NCBI RefSeq assembly: GCF_005234135.1 | Contig: NZ_CP039964.1 | Location: 1,679,001 to 1,743,000 of the forward strand | Direction of reading: 5' to 3' | DNA from: Pseudorhodobacter turbinis | GTDB lineage: Bacteria; Pseudomonadota; Alphaproteobacteria; Rhodobacterales; Rhodobacteraceae | DNA: 64,000 nucleotides | The notes under the pieces: model-generated | Databases searched by the model: none | What the model was told of the DNA's origin: nothing | The model's input: only the letters and a program-made list of their open reading frames with translations | Program-made: the position numbers and the translations under genes | Part shown: piece by piece, positions 33,859 to 43,655 of the stretch | Layout of the letters: every line of letters begins with the position of its first letter | Position numbering within the stretch: the stretch's first letter is position 1

Positions 33859-36800
33859 GCCTGTTCCTTTGTTGTATTGGGGGCCATCTGCGCCAGCAAG
33901 GCGTCAACTTCGGCATCGCTTAGCCCCGCGGTCGGATCGGAAGCTTGGGGGGCGTCGGGCGACTGCCCGATTGTGGCATCCAGCAGGGCGGCCTGTTTGC
34001 GCGGTGTCAGCGCGTTGAACATCTGGCCCAAAGTCAGATGAACGGTGAAATCCTGTTGCAAGCGGGCCAGCAGGCGCATCGCCAGCAAGGAATGCCCCCC
34101 AAGCGCGAAAAAGTCATCCTCGGCCCCGATTTCCGGCTGGTCCAGAAACGCGTGCCAGATCGCGATAACCCGCCGCTCGGTTTCGGTTTCAGGTGCAACA
34201 TGGGGGCGGTGTTCACCCCCTGCAAAGGCATTCAGCGCGGGCCGGTCCACCTTGCCATTGGGCATACGGGGCAGGGTGTCATGGACCTGCCAAAGGGTTG
34301 GCACCATATGGGCCGGAAGCTGTGCCGCCAAAAAGTCACGCAGGGTTTCGGGTGCAATGGACTGCCCCGGCACCGGCGCAATATGGCCGATAAGCTGACG
34401 GTCGATATCGGCGGGCTCACCTGTGATCAGAACCGCGGCCTCGGCCACATTCGGGTGGGTCTCCAGCCGGTTCTCGATCTCGCCGGCCTCAATACGTTGG
34501 CCGCGCAATTTTACCTGCGTGTCGATGCGGCCCAAAATGTCGATACGCCCGTCCGCCCGCCAACGCCCGCGATCGCCGCTGCGGTACAGCCGTGCGGTCT
34601 CCCCATCCTGAAAAGGGTCTGGCAAGAACCGCTCGGTCGTCAGCTCGGGCCGGTTCAGATAGCCGCGCGCCAATCCGGCCCCCGCGACGCAAAGCTCTCC
34701 GGTTAGGCCTGTTGGCATCAAGGCGCCGTTGCGGTCCAGCACATAGATGCGCGACCCCGGAAAGGGGCGGCCAATGGGCATCGGGCGTTCGGGTTCATCC
34801 TGCACCGGATTGCCGGCATCATAGATGGCGTCTTCGGTGGGGCCATAGAGGTTGTTGATGGTTTTGAGCTGCGGAAACTCCAGCAGCCGTTCCAGCAAAG
34901 CGGGGGGAAAGAACTCTCCGGCAAGGTTGATGCAACGCACCGATGCGGGCAGGTCGTTGTTTTTGACCAATTCGCGCAAAAGGCTTGGCACCGTGTTCAA
35001 CAGGGTCACACCGGCATCGGTAGGCAGGTCGAGCAGGCTTTGCGCCATCACCATCCGCCCGCCATTGGCCAGCGTGGCAAAGATTTCAAACAGTGACAGG
35101 TCAAAGGAAACCGAGGTTGCAAAGAGAACGCCGGAAAGGTCTTGTGGTTCAAACACCGTGCCGGCCCAAGCGATGCGCGACAGGATATTGCGATGCTCCA
35201 GCGCCACCCCCTTTGGCTGACCGGTAGAGCCCGAGGTATAGATGATCACCGCCAGATCCGCACCTTTGCCACGTGGCATCGGCGCGCGGGCAGGGGGCAG
35301 GTCATGGATATTGACGGCAAGGGTATCGCCAACCGTACCCACGCCGCCATCGGTCAGGATCAGGCCAACACCCGCATCCTGCGCCATATAGGCAAGGCGC
35401 GCGGCGGGATAGGCCGGATCAAGCGGGACATAGGCGCATCCGGCCCGCAAGACCCCAAGGATCGTCGCCACCAGATCGGGCCTGCGCGCCATTAATATCC
35501 CGATACGGGATTCAGCAGGCATATCGCGCTGACCCAAGGCCGCCGCAATAGCGCCCGATTGCACATCAAGATCACGGTAGGTGATTTCCTGCTGCCCATC
35601 GGTAATGGCGATGGCGTCAGGGGTCCGGTCCACCTGATCCAAGAATGCCTGATGCAGGGTCTCGGCATGCTGTGGCAAGGCGGGGCCGGTGGCAAGGGAG
35701 ACCATCTTGCGGGCCTCATCCACGTCCAGCATGGCAAGCCGTGACGCAGGGCATTTGGGATCATCCAACGCCGCCCGCAACAGATTAATGAAATGTTTGC
35801 CCATCCCCGAGATGACCTCGGGCGCATAAAGGTCGGCGCGATATTCCACCCGACCGGAAAGGGTCGCGCCGTCATCCTCTAGGTTCATCCGCAATTCGTA
35901 TTTTGTCGTGCGATCCTGACGCGGAAGGCGTTCCAGACGGACACCGTGGATCCGGTCGGGCAAACGCTCGGCCTGCTGCAGGTCGAACTTTGCGCGAAAC
36001 AGCGGGATCATCTCGTCGCTTGTCCGGTCCGGGTTCAGGGATTCGACCACCTGATCCAAGGGGACATCTTGATGCGCGAAAGCATCGCGCAAGACCTGCT
36101 GGGTTCGTGTCAGGGCCGTATCAAAATCGGGATGCCCCGAAAGATCACAGCGAAGGGCCAGCGTATTGACCAACGGCCCGATCATGCCCTGGGTCTCTTT
36201 GCTGTCGCGGTTGGATATATCGCTGCCTACGGTGATGTCGTCGGTGTCGCAATAGCGGTACATCAACAGGTTGAACCCCGCGAGCAGTAAGGTGAACAGG
36301 CTAACGCCGCGCTGCCGTGCCTCTTGGCGCAGGGCAAAGCCAAGATCATCCGGCACGGCGAATTCATGGGTTGCACCGCCGGCCGCATTGCCGCTGGACT
36401 TACGCGGCAGCTCCAATGCCTGCGCACCCCGAAGCGTGTTCCGCCACCATTCGATTTGCGCATCCAGACCGGCAACCTGTGTCCCGCGTTGCCGAGCCGC
36501 ATAGTCGGGCATTTGCAAGTCGGGCAGGGGCAGGGGGCCGGCCTCATCGCGGCAGGCGGCATCAAATAGCACGGCCAATTCGCGGATCATCAGCCCCATG
36601 GACCAGCGGTCCGCCACGATGTGATGCAACCCGATGGCAAGGATGGCATCCTCGGGCGCCTCGCGCAGCAAGGCGGCGCGCAGTGGCACCTGCCTCAAAT
36701 CAAAAGGCGGTTCCACAATTTTTGCCAGCTCCGCAGTGGCATCTGCACAATCGATCAAGGCAAGGCGCGGCGCTGTACCTGCCATTTGCTGCGGGTTGCC

Positions 36801-37094
36801 ATCCGCATCGGGCCGGTAACAACTGCGCAGGGCTGCATGGCGTGCGACCAGCCCGTCAAAGGCCTTTTGCATCGCACTGGCATCCAGCGGGCCGCGCAAA
36901 CGCAGGGTAATCGTCATGTTATAAGCGGTGCTGTCCGGTGCCAGCTGCTGTACAAACCACAGCCGTTGCTGGGCAAAAGACAACGGTGCGGGGGCCTGCG
37001 GATCACGCGCGGGCGCCACGGTACGGCGGCGCTTTTGCAACAAGGCACGTTGCGCGGGCGACAGACGGGAAAGCTTGCTGGCGATATCACTCAT
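33855..37094 (-). CDS. NRPS module, C-A-T (predicted Ala)
   Basis: 1079 residues. A condensation domain (about 30-450, HHIVADRWSM) is followed by an adenylation domain (475-960, IIYTSGSTGQPKG, LYRSGDRGRW, A10 lysine in NGKVDRPAL) and a carrier domain (990-1055, FFALGGHSLLAMR). The hand-read specificity code is D-L-F-N-N-A-L-I-Y, near the alanine code DLFNNALTYK. The last 25 residues (LSDAEVDALLAQMAP) form an acidic helix like those linking subunits. It sits 3 bases after the PKS gene, so the preceding partner may be the PKS acyl carrier. Confidence 0.94.
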   Translation of the reverse strand: MSDIASKLSRLSPAQRALLQKRRRTVAPARDPQAPAPLSFAQQRLWFVQQLAPDSTAYNMTITLRLRGPLDASAMQKAFDGLVARHAALRSCYRPDADGNPQQMAGTAPRLALIDCADATAELAKIVEPPFDLRQVPLRAALLREAPEDAILAIGLHHIVADRWSMGLMIRELAVLFDAACRDEAGPLPLPDLQMPDYAARQRGTQVAGLDAQIEWWRNTLRGAQALELPRKSSGNAAGGATHEFAVPDDLGFALRQEARQRGVSLFTLLLAGFNLLMYRYCDTDDITVGSDISNRDSKETQGMIGPLVNTLALRCDLSGHPDFDTALTRTQQVLRDAFAHQDVPLDQVVESLNPDRTSDEMIPLFRAKFDLQQAERLPDRIHGVRLERLPRQDRTTKYELRMNLEDDGATLSGRVEYRADLYAPEVISGMGKHFINLLRAALDDPKCPASRLAMLDVDEARKMVSLATGPALPQHAETLHQAFLDQVDRTPDAIAITDGQQEITYRDLDVQSGAIAAALGQRDMPAESRIGILMARRPDLVATILGVLRAGCAYVPLDPAYPAARLAYMAQDAGVGLILTDGGVGTVGDTLAVNIHDLPPARAPMPRGKGADLAVIIYTSGSTGQPKGVALEHRNILSRIAWAGTVFEPQDLSGVLFATSVSFDLSLFEIFATLANGGRMVMAQSLLDLPTDAGVTLLNTVPSLLRELVKNNDLPASVRCINLAGEFFPPALLERLLEFPQLKTINNLYGPTEDAIYDAGNPVQDEPERPMPIGRPFPGSRIYVLDRNGALMPTGLTGELCVAGAGLARGYLNRPELTTERFLPDPFQDGETARLYRSGDRGRWRADGRIDILGRIDTQVKLRGQRIEAGEIENRLETHPNVAEAAVLITGEPADIDRQLIGHIAPVPGQSIAPETLRDFLAAQLPAHMVPTLWQVHDTLPRMPNGKVDRPALNAFAGGEHRPHVAPETETERRVIAIWHAFLDQPEIGAEDDFFALGGHSLLAMRLLARLQQDFTVHLTLGQMFNALTPRKQAALLDATIGQSPDAPQASDPTAGLSDAEVDALLAQMAPNTTKEQA

Positions 37095-37097
37095 GGC

Positions 37098-40000
37098 TTA
37101 AACACTATCCTTTAGCGCGTCGTGCAGATCCTGTTCGGACAGGCCGGACACTTCATCAAGCAGGGCAAGCAGATCGGCGTCCCCGGCCAGTTTGGCCTCG
37201 ATCAAGGCGGCGATGCTGGCGGTGCTGGGGTTGTCGAACAAAAGCTCCCGCATCTCGATCTCTACGGGGAATTCCTCACGTAGGCGGGCGATGGCCCGGA
37301 TCGCCAAAAGCGAATGGCCGCCAAGTTCAAAAAACCCGTCATCCGCGCCGATCCTGTCCAGCCCCAACAAATCCTGCAAAATGGCGGCAACAGAATGTTC
37401 CAGCGGCGATCTTGGCGCGACAAATGGCGTCTCAAGCGCGGGGCGTTCGCGGCCTTTGGCGGTGGATTCGTTGCGGGTTGCAGGGCGGATGTTAAGCCAT
37501 TGCTGGCGCCGGGCATCCACATCTGCGCGCGACAGGATACTGTTCCCCGACAGGCCGACTCCAAGAACGGCACAGGTGGTTTTCCAGACCTGATCGCCAG
37601 AGATCGCATGGTCATTACCCGCGCCGGACATGCGCGGGCCGTCCCCCCCGTCCTCCAACGCATCCCAGCCGGTCGCATACCAACGGCCCGGGGTGTTGCG
37701 ATCCAGCTCTGCGATGGCAAGGTCAAGCTGGTGATGCGCCGCCGCATAGGCCCCAAGGCCGATACCGGCGATCACCGAGGACAAAGAGGATTGGACATAG
37801 CAAAACCCGACGCGGCGCGTGGCGACAGCCGTCGCCAAGGCGGTCAATGGTGCCGTGATACTGGCCGCGGCACGGTCTCGTTGCGCGCCCCCCAACAGCG
37901 CCAGAGGGGCTGTTGTTTCGCCGCCACTGAACAAAGAGCTGAGGAAGATACCGTCAATTCCCCCCCATTTCGCGGCAACCTTATCCAGTGCTGCGCCAAC
38001 AGCCATCGGATCGGCGCAATCGGCGGTCAAATGCAGCGTGTTTTCCGTCTCTGACAGGCTGTTACTGTCATCAATCAAGGCCACCCGCAGGTTCGGCTGC
38101 TGGGCCAGTTTTTGTGCCCAGACACGGCCCATCCCGCCGACAATATGCCCAAGCACCACATAGCGCCCGTTTTTGCGCAGCGGCATGGCGTCGGGCAATT
38201 CCTGCACCTGATGCGACAGCCTCCAGAACCGGCCACCGCGCCGCGCGAGGATCGGCGCATCATGGTCCACCAGCGCCCGTTTCAGGGCGGGTGCCAGATC
38301 TGCGGGCTTTGCGCGTTCTTGCGGATCAAGGTCAAGAATGCGGCACCCGAGCCAAGGATGTTCCTGCCCTGCGACCTGCACCACAGCGTGCAGGCGCGCT
38401 TGTTCCGGTGACAGTATTTCGGCACCCGTCACATCGGCGGCCCCTTTGGTCAGCAAGGTCAGGCGGATATCCTTGCCCAAATCGGCCAAGGCCAGAATGA
38501 GCGTTTGCAGCGCGTGATCATTGCCGTTCAGGGGCCAGCCAAAGACAATATGCGCAGGCTGTGATCCGCGATCGGCCAAGAGGCCTAGCAGGCGGTCGAT
38601 GTCGGCCATGTCCGGTGCCAGCGCAAAACAGCGATACCCCGGCTCGCCGAACGCGGCGCCGGTGACGACGCGGTAGGCGTCATCGCCCGTCCGCTCAATC
38701 GCGTTTGCCAATGCGGTGCCAGTGGAGCCATCGTCAAAGATCAGCCAGTTTTGCCGCTCGGCGCGCTTGGGCTCTGGCAGGTCTATGCGCTGCCATGCCG
38801 GCACATAGATACGGGCCTCGCCGGGCAGGTTGTCCTGCCGGAGCTGGCTGTCGGGTTCGATCCAATAGCGTTGGCGTTGAAACGCATAGCCGGGCAGGGC
38901 GACAGGCGCATGTTTGACGGGCATCAGCGCTTGCCAGTCAAGCTCTGCCCCCTGCTCCCATGCATTGGCTAGCGTTGAATACAGGCCCGCCAGCCCTTCG
39001 GTTTCCTGCGTAAACCCATGCAACACCGGGCCGATCCCTTGCTGTTTGAGCAGGGACGTCATTGCCCCCCCCGACCCCGTTTCGATGAAAACAGGGTTAT
39101 CCAGCTGGCCCAGTGTTTTTAGCCCGTCACCAAATTGCACCGGCGCACGCATGTGGCGCGCCCAATAGGCCGGATTGGTGGCGCTATCTGCACTTAGCCA
39201 ATCACCTGTCAGGTTCGAAACGACAGGGACCTGCGGGGCAGACAGGGTAAACCCCGCGACAAAACGGCCAAAGCCTTTCGCGGCCTCGTCCATCATCGCG
39301 GAATGAAAGGCATGCGAGGTTTGCAGCCTGCGGCATGTCACCCCCGCGCCCTCAAGAACGGCGGCGCATTGGTCGATTGCCTGATGCGGGCCGGTCACCG
39401 TGGTCAAGCCGGGGCCGTTCCGGGCCGCGATCTCGACACCGTCGAGCAACAGCGCATCAAGGGGCTGGTCAGGGTGGAGTACGGCCAGCATGGCACCGGT
39501 CTGTGCGGCCTGCATCAGGCGACCACGTTCGCGTACAATCTCTATCCCGTCCCGCAATGAAAACACCCCCGCGATGCAAGCGGCGGTAAGTTCGCCCAAT
39601 GAATGGCCGATCATCGCAGCGGGATGTATCCCGCCCTCACGCATGGTCTGCGCATAGGCATATTGGGTCACGAACAACGCGATTTGCGCGTTTTCAGTTT
39701 GATGGATGGCTGCACCGGCATCGCGCAACAAGGGCAGGAGCGTGCCGCCCAGATGGGCATCCGCCTGATCCAGAATACGCGCGAAGGTCGGGATTTCATC
39801 GTATGATTTGCGCGCCATCAACGGATATTGACTGCCCTGTCCGGGAAAGACGAACACAGGGAAAATAGGCCCGTCGGCCGCGGCCTTTTGGGGGGATGTC
39901 AGGGCGCGCAGCCGGGTGCTTGCATCGGGTTTGCTGCTTGCGACAACGGCTTGACGCCAACGAAACTGGTGCCGCCCCGTCGCCAAGGTCCGAGCCACAG

Positions 40001-41447
40001 CACCAAGCGGGGCGGTTTCGCCCTCAAGATGACGCGCCAGCACGGCGACATTTTGCGCCAAAGCCTCAGGCGTTTTGGCCGAGAGAGGCAGGATCACGGG
40101 GGTGTCGGGGTCCACCTGCGCGGGCGTGCCCTGCGTTTCCTCAAGGATCACATGGACGTTGGTGCCACCGATGCCAAATGCGCTGACCCCTGCGCGGCGG
40201 GGGCCACTTGATTGCCAGTCTTGCAGGCTGTTTGCCACGTGAAAGGGGCTGTCGTCCAACCGGATTTTCGGGTTGGGGGATGTGTAATGCAGGGTCGGCG
40301 CGATTTTGCCCGCGCGCAGCATAAGCACCGTCTTGATCAGCCCCGCGATGCCCGCCGCGGTATCAAGATGGCCGATGTTTGTTTTGACCGAGCCGATGGC
40401 GCAATATCCGGTCTTATCTGTCTGACGACGAAAGGCACGGCTCAGGGCGGTGATTTCCACGGGATCCCCCAAGGGCGTGCCGGTGCCATGCGCCTCGACA
40501 TAGGTGATGGTATCGGCAGGAACCTCGGCGGCGGCTTGGGCGGCGGCAATCACATCGGCCTGTGCAGCCACATCAGGGGCGGTAAAGCTGGCCTTGCCCG
40601 CACCGTCATTATTGATCGCGGACCCTTTGATAATCGCATCGATCCGGTCCCCTTCGGCCAGCGCATCCTCAAGCCGTTTGAGCAGGACAAGACCAACGCC
40701 GTTGCCCGTCACTGTGCCATCCGCCGTGGCGTCAAAGGCGCGGCACTGGCCGGTGGGCGACAAAATGCTGCCCGCAAGCGCGCGGTATCCATCCTGACGC
40801 GACAAGGCCACACCGCCCGCCAAGGCCATGCTGCATTCGCCTGCAATCAGGCTTTGGGCCGCCATATGCACCGCCACCAAGGAGGAGGAACACGCCGTCT
40901 GCACGGTGACAGCCGGCCCGCGCAGATCAAGCTTATATGCCGCACGTGTTGCCAGAAAATCCTTGTCGTTGGCGGTAAAAATCTCATAGGGCGTTATCCG
41001 TTGGCGCAGATCTGCATTGCCAAAGAGGTTGAGCAAATATCCGTTCATCCCCGCACTGGCAAAGACGCCGATCGGCTGGTCTTGCGCGCCCGGTACAACG
41101 CCCGCGTTTTCAAGCGCGTGCCATGCACATTCCAGAAACATGCGCTGTTGCGGGTCCAGCAGCTCTGCCTCGGCGGGGGAATAGCCAAAGAAGGCGGGAT
41201 CGAATTGGTCGAAAGCGTCGACCTGCGCACCGCGCGCCACGAAATCTTCTGCGTCCAAAGTGGCTTGCGCCACACCGCGCTTGCGCAATGCGTCGGCGCC
41301 CAGCGTCGTGATGCTTTCGACACCGTCGCGCAGGTTTGCCCAGAACGCCTCAATATCCGTAGCCCCCGGAAAGCGACCGGCCATGCCGATGATGGCAATT
41401 TCCAACCCGTTTGGTTCGGGCAGATCAAGGGTGGTTTCACTGGGCAT
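37098..41447 (-). CDS. Type I PKS module, KS-AT-KR-ACP
   Basis: 1449 residues. KS (about 15-440) has the active-site Cys in VQTACSSSLVAV and the two histidines in EAHGTGT and NIGHLDTAAG. AT (540-840) has GHSLGELTAA and the AFHS motif expected for malonyl-CoA. KR: a structural half follows the AT; the cofactor fingerprint near 1095 is GHIVGGMG, so GGxG is kept; catalytic Ser and Tyr are in SSLSSVIAG and AYAAAHHQLD, with His in place of the usual Asn after Tyr. ACP (1365-1435) has Ser in FFELGGHSLLA. Placed between an NRPS C-T protein and C-A-T, it would extend an aminoacyl chain by two carbons and could make a statine-like gamma-amino-beta-hydroxy unit. It overlaps the upstream gene by 11 bases. 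Confidence 0.93.
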   Translation of the reverse strand: MPSETTLDLPEPNGLEIAIIGMAGRFPGATDIEAFWANLRDGVESITTLGADALRKRGVAQATLDAEDFVARGAQVDAFDQFDPAFFGYSPAEAELLDPQQRMFLECAWHALENAGVVPGAQDQPIGVFASAGMNGYLLNLFGNADLRQRITPYEIFTANDKDFLATRAAYKLDLRGPAVTVQTACSSSLVAVHMAAQSLIAGECSMALAGGVALSRQDGYRALAGSILSPTGQCRAFDATADGTVTGNGVGLVLLKRLEDALAEGDRIDAIIKGSAINNDGAGKASFTAPDVAAQADVIAAAQAAAEVPADTITYVEAHGTGTPLGDPVEITALSRAFRRQTDKTGYCAIGSVKTNIGHLDTAAGIAGLIKTVLMLRAGKIAPTLHYTSPNPKIRLDDSPFHVANSLQDWQSSGPRRAGVSAFGIGGTNVHVILEETQGTPAQVDPDTPVILPLSAKTPEALAQNVAVLARHLEGETAPLGAVARTLATGRHQFRWRQAVVASSKPDASTRLRALTSPQKAAADGPIFPVFVFPGQGSQYPLMARKSYDEIPTFARILDQADAHLGGTLLPLLRDAGAAIHQTENAQIALFVTQYAYAQTMREGGIHPAAMIGHSLGELTAACIAGVFSLRDGIEIVRERGRLMQAAQTGAMLAVLHPDQPLDALLLDGVEIAARNGPGLTTVTGPHQAIDQCAAVLEGAGVTCRRLQTSHAFHSAMMDEAAKGFGRFVAGFTLSAPQVPVVSNLTGDWLSADSATNPAYWARHMRAPVQFGDGLKTLGQLDNPVFIETGSGGAMTSLLKQQGIGPVLHGFTQETEGLAGLYSTLANAWEQGAELDWQALMPVKHAPVALPGYAFQRQRYWIEPDSQLRQDNLPGEARIYVPAWQRIDLPEPKRAERQNWLIFDDGSTGTALANAIERTGDDAYRVVTGAAFGEPGYRCFALAPDMADIDRLLGLLADRGSQPAHIVFGWPLNGNDHALQTLILALADLGKDIRLTLLTKGAADVTGAEILSPEQARLHAVVQVAGQEHPWLGCRILDLDPQERAKPADLAPALKRALVDHDAPILARRGGRFWRLSHQVQELPDAMPLRKNGRYVVLGHIVGGMGRVWAQKLAQQPNLRVALIDDSNSLSETENTLHLTADCADPMAVGAALDKVAAKWGGIDGIFLSSLFSGGETTAPLALLGGAQRDRAAASITAPLTALATAVATRRVGFCYVQSSLSSVIAGIGLGAYAAAHHQLDLAIAELDRNTPGRWYATGWDALEDGGDGPRMSGAGNDHAISGDQVWKTTCAVLGVGLSGNSILSRADVDARRQQWLNIRPATRNESTAKGRERPALETPFVAPRSPLEHSVAAILQDLLGLDRIGADDGFFELGGHSLLAIRAIARLREEFPVEIEMRELLFDNPSTASIAALIEAKLAGDADLLALLDEVSGLSEQDLHDALKDSV

Positions 41448-43101
41448 TTTGGGTCGGCTCCTTGGCTTTCAACAATGCGCGCCGGTGGTGCAGGCGTGTG
41501 CGATGACCGGTGTTGTTGCTGCGCGGGGGAAGGGCGGGGGTGGCATTGTCAAAAAGACGTTGCACATGTGCGCTTTGCGCAGAGAGGGTCGCATGACGGA
41601 ACAGATCGGGGATCTCGACCTCGACCCCCAATGCGACGCGAATCCGGTCTTGCAGGCTGAGGGTCAGCAAGGAATCCCCGCCGAGGTCAAAGAAATTATC
41701 GGTGCCGGAAACGGCCGGCAGTTCCAAAAGCGCGCGCCAGATGGCCGCGACCTCTGGCAGGGCGGGGCCGTTTGGGGAGGGTGGATGCCTAGCCGGAATG
41801 GCAGCCAAGGGCACGCGCGAGGCGATGGCGATATCGCCCACAAGCATCGCCGGCGTATCCCCCATCTTGCACAGAATGTGGCGCAGATCCTGCAACAGCC
41901 CCTTGGCAAATCCGGCGTCCGTGGTCCGCGCATCAAAAAGCAGGCGCAGGACAAGCCCGTTCTCGTGAACGGCAAAGAGGGTCAGATCAAGGCTGGTTTG
42001 TTCAAAAACCTCGATATGCCGAACAGAGAAATCGTCCAAACGCCCAAGCAAGGCGGGATCACGGGGGTAGTTTTCAAAGACAACGGCCGTGTTCAGCCCA
42101 TGTTGCGCATGACCGCCAAGCGCATCCGCAAGCGTGGATGCCTCATGTCTGACTTGGGCATACGTGGCTGCCTGCAAATCCGCCAACCACAGGTGCAAAG
42201 GGGTTTGGGCCGGAATGCGCGCACGCATCGGCAAGGTATTAAGATACATGCCCACGCGGCGATCGGCAGAGGTCAACGACACCGGCCGCACAGATCGGGC
42301 CAGCCCGTAGATCACGTCATCCTCACCCGTCGCACGGGCCAGCAACAGCGCCCAAGCGCCCTGAACGGCCGTGGCCATCGTCAGCCCAAGGGGCAAAAGC
42401 GAGGCCGTCAGCGCCCGCGTTTCGTCATGTGTCAGCGCGGCCGACAGATCACCACGCGGGGACGTCGGCGGCATATCGGGCGCAGGCAGTCGCAGCACGC
42501 GATGGCTGTGGCCTGCAAGATGGTCGTGCCAGAACTCTTGTGCGGCGGTCCGGTCTTGTGATTGCGCCCATGCCACATAATCGCGAAAGGCCGGTGCTGT
42601 TGGCAATGTCTGGCCGGAATAAAGCGCGATCCAGTCCTGTAGCAGCAAAGGAATAGACCACCCGTCAAGGATTGCGTGATGAAAGGTCACGATAATCCGG
42701 TGCCGGTCCTTACCCCGTTGGAACCGTGTAATCCGCAACAATGGTGCATGCGACAGATCAAAACCCGCGCTGCGGTCCGCGGCCAGCCACGCATCAAGGC
42801 GGGCCGATTGCGCATCGGCGTCCAGATCGCCGAGGTCGATCACCGACAGCTTGGCGCGCGCGTGGCTGCCGACCACCTGCAAGGGTTGTTTGCGATCTTT
42901 CCAGACAAAGGCCGTGCGCAGCACATCATGCCGGGCCACAAGCGCATCCCAGCTTGCGCGCTCGGTTTGCAGATCGGGCGTGCCTTGGATGTCCAGCGCG
43001 ATCTGGATGACATAGGCACCATTGGCACCATCACCAAGCGATTGGAACAGGATGCCTGCCTGCCCGGGGGCAAGCGGATATGCCGCGGTGATCTTGCTCA
43101 T
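41437..43101 (-). CDS. NRPS condensation-carrier (C-T) didomain protein lacking an adenylation domain
   Basis: 554 residues: a condensation domain (about 5-430, active site FHHAILDGWS) and a carrier domain (about 445-510, FFDLGGDSLLTL), with a basic tail of about 35 residues. No A domain is present. The first C motif, AYPLAPGQAGILFQSL, is close to that of the C-T protein at 24672-26297 and of the protein starting at 62722, so the three form a sub-family within the cluster. The carrier must be charged by an A domain elsewhere, perhaps with MbtH help. It directly precedes the PKS gene, so its carrier could donate to that KS. Confidence 0.9.
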   Translation of the reverse strand: MSKITAAYPLAPGQAGILFQSLGDGANGAYVIQIALDIQGTPDLQTERASWDALVARHDVLRTAFVWKDRKQPLQVVGSHARAKLSVIDLGDLDADAQSARLDAWLAADRSAGFDLSHAPLLRITRFQRGKDRHRIIVTFHHAILDGWSIPLLLQDWIALYSGQTLPTAPAFRDYVAWAQSQDRTAAQEFWHDHLAGHSHRVLRLPAPDMPPTSPRGDLSAALTHDETRALTASLLPLGLTMATAVQGAWALLLARATGEDDVIYGLARSVRPVSLTSADRRVGMYLNTLPMRARIPAQTPLHLWLADLQAATYAQVRHEASTLADALGGHAQHGLNTAVVFENYPRDPALLGRLDDFSVRHIEVFEQTSLDLTLFAVHENGLVLRLLFDARTTDAGFAKGLLQDLRHILCKMGDTPAMLVGDIAIASRVPLAAIPARHPPSPNGPALPEVAAIWRALLELPAVSGTDNFFDLGGDSLLTLSLQDRIRVALGVEVEIPDLFRHATLSAQSAHVQRLFDNATPALPPRSNNTGHRTRLHHRRALLKAKEPTQNAQ

Positions 43102-43655
43102 GCGTCGGTCCCCTCGGGTTCGGCCTCGGGGTTAATAAGCGCATGACGGCTTTTGCCAAACCGGCGCAAACTGGCCAAGGCATCACGGTCGCCGTAGCGT
43201 AGGCTGATGGCATCCTCCCCCACGAAACGCGCACATACCTTGACATGCCCGTCAGCCATACGCCGGTAAGCGGCGGCAAATTCCGCGTGGGCCGGTTGCA
43301 ATGCTACGGGCAAATTGGCGAAATGCGGCCGGAGGCTGCGCCACAGATTGACCAAGGCGCCATGCTCCCAAGACATCAGCCCGCTAAACCCTTCGGATTT
43401 CACATTGGGCGGGGTCATCGAGATGCGGATATCGCGTTCATATTCCGCACGCGTGAAACTGCCGGCAAGCTGCATCGCGGCGGCCGAGGCATCCATAAGC
43501 GTAGTGGCGGTTTCCAGCTCGGTTTCGGCCCCTTTCAAATCGTTGCACTCCAGACAACCGGCAAAGCGGCGCAGGCATAAAATCATGCCCTGCGTGTGCA
43601 AAAAGAATGCCCAGTGGAACTCTCGCCAGATTTCGCGTGCATGGGGTGGGGTCAT
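43098..43655 (-). CDS. Unrecognised helical protein in the biosynthetic operon (185 aa)
   Basis: I cannot name this protein. It is predicted mainly helical, soluble, and rich in Trp, His and Cys in its first third (WREFHWAFFLHTQGM, CLRRFAGCLECND). The middle stretch ISMTPPNVKSEGFSGLMS followed by WEHGALV recalls, weakly, helical heme proteins of the tryptophan-dioxygenase/PrnB superfamily, where a similar loop precedes the substrate pocket. I offer that as a lead only. It overlaps both neighbours by 4 bases, so it is co-translated with the NRPS genes and is probably a tailoring or accessory factor. With the next gene upstream it would total about 350 residues, roughly the size of PrnB. Confidence 0.75.
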   Translation of the reverse strand: MTPPHAREIWREFHWAFFLHTQGMILCLRRFAGCLECNDLKGAETELETATTLMDASAAAMQLAGSFTRAEYERDIRISMTPPNVKSEGFSGLMSWEHGALVNLWRSLRPHFANLPVALQPAHAEFAAAYRRMADGHVKVCARFVGEDAISLRYGDRDALASLRRFGKSRHALINPEAEPEGTDA

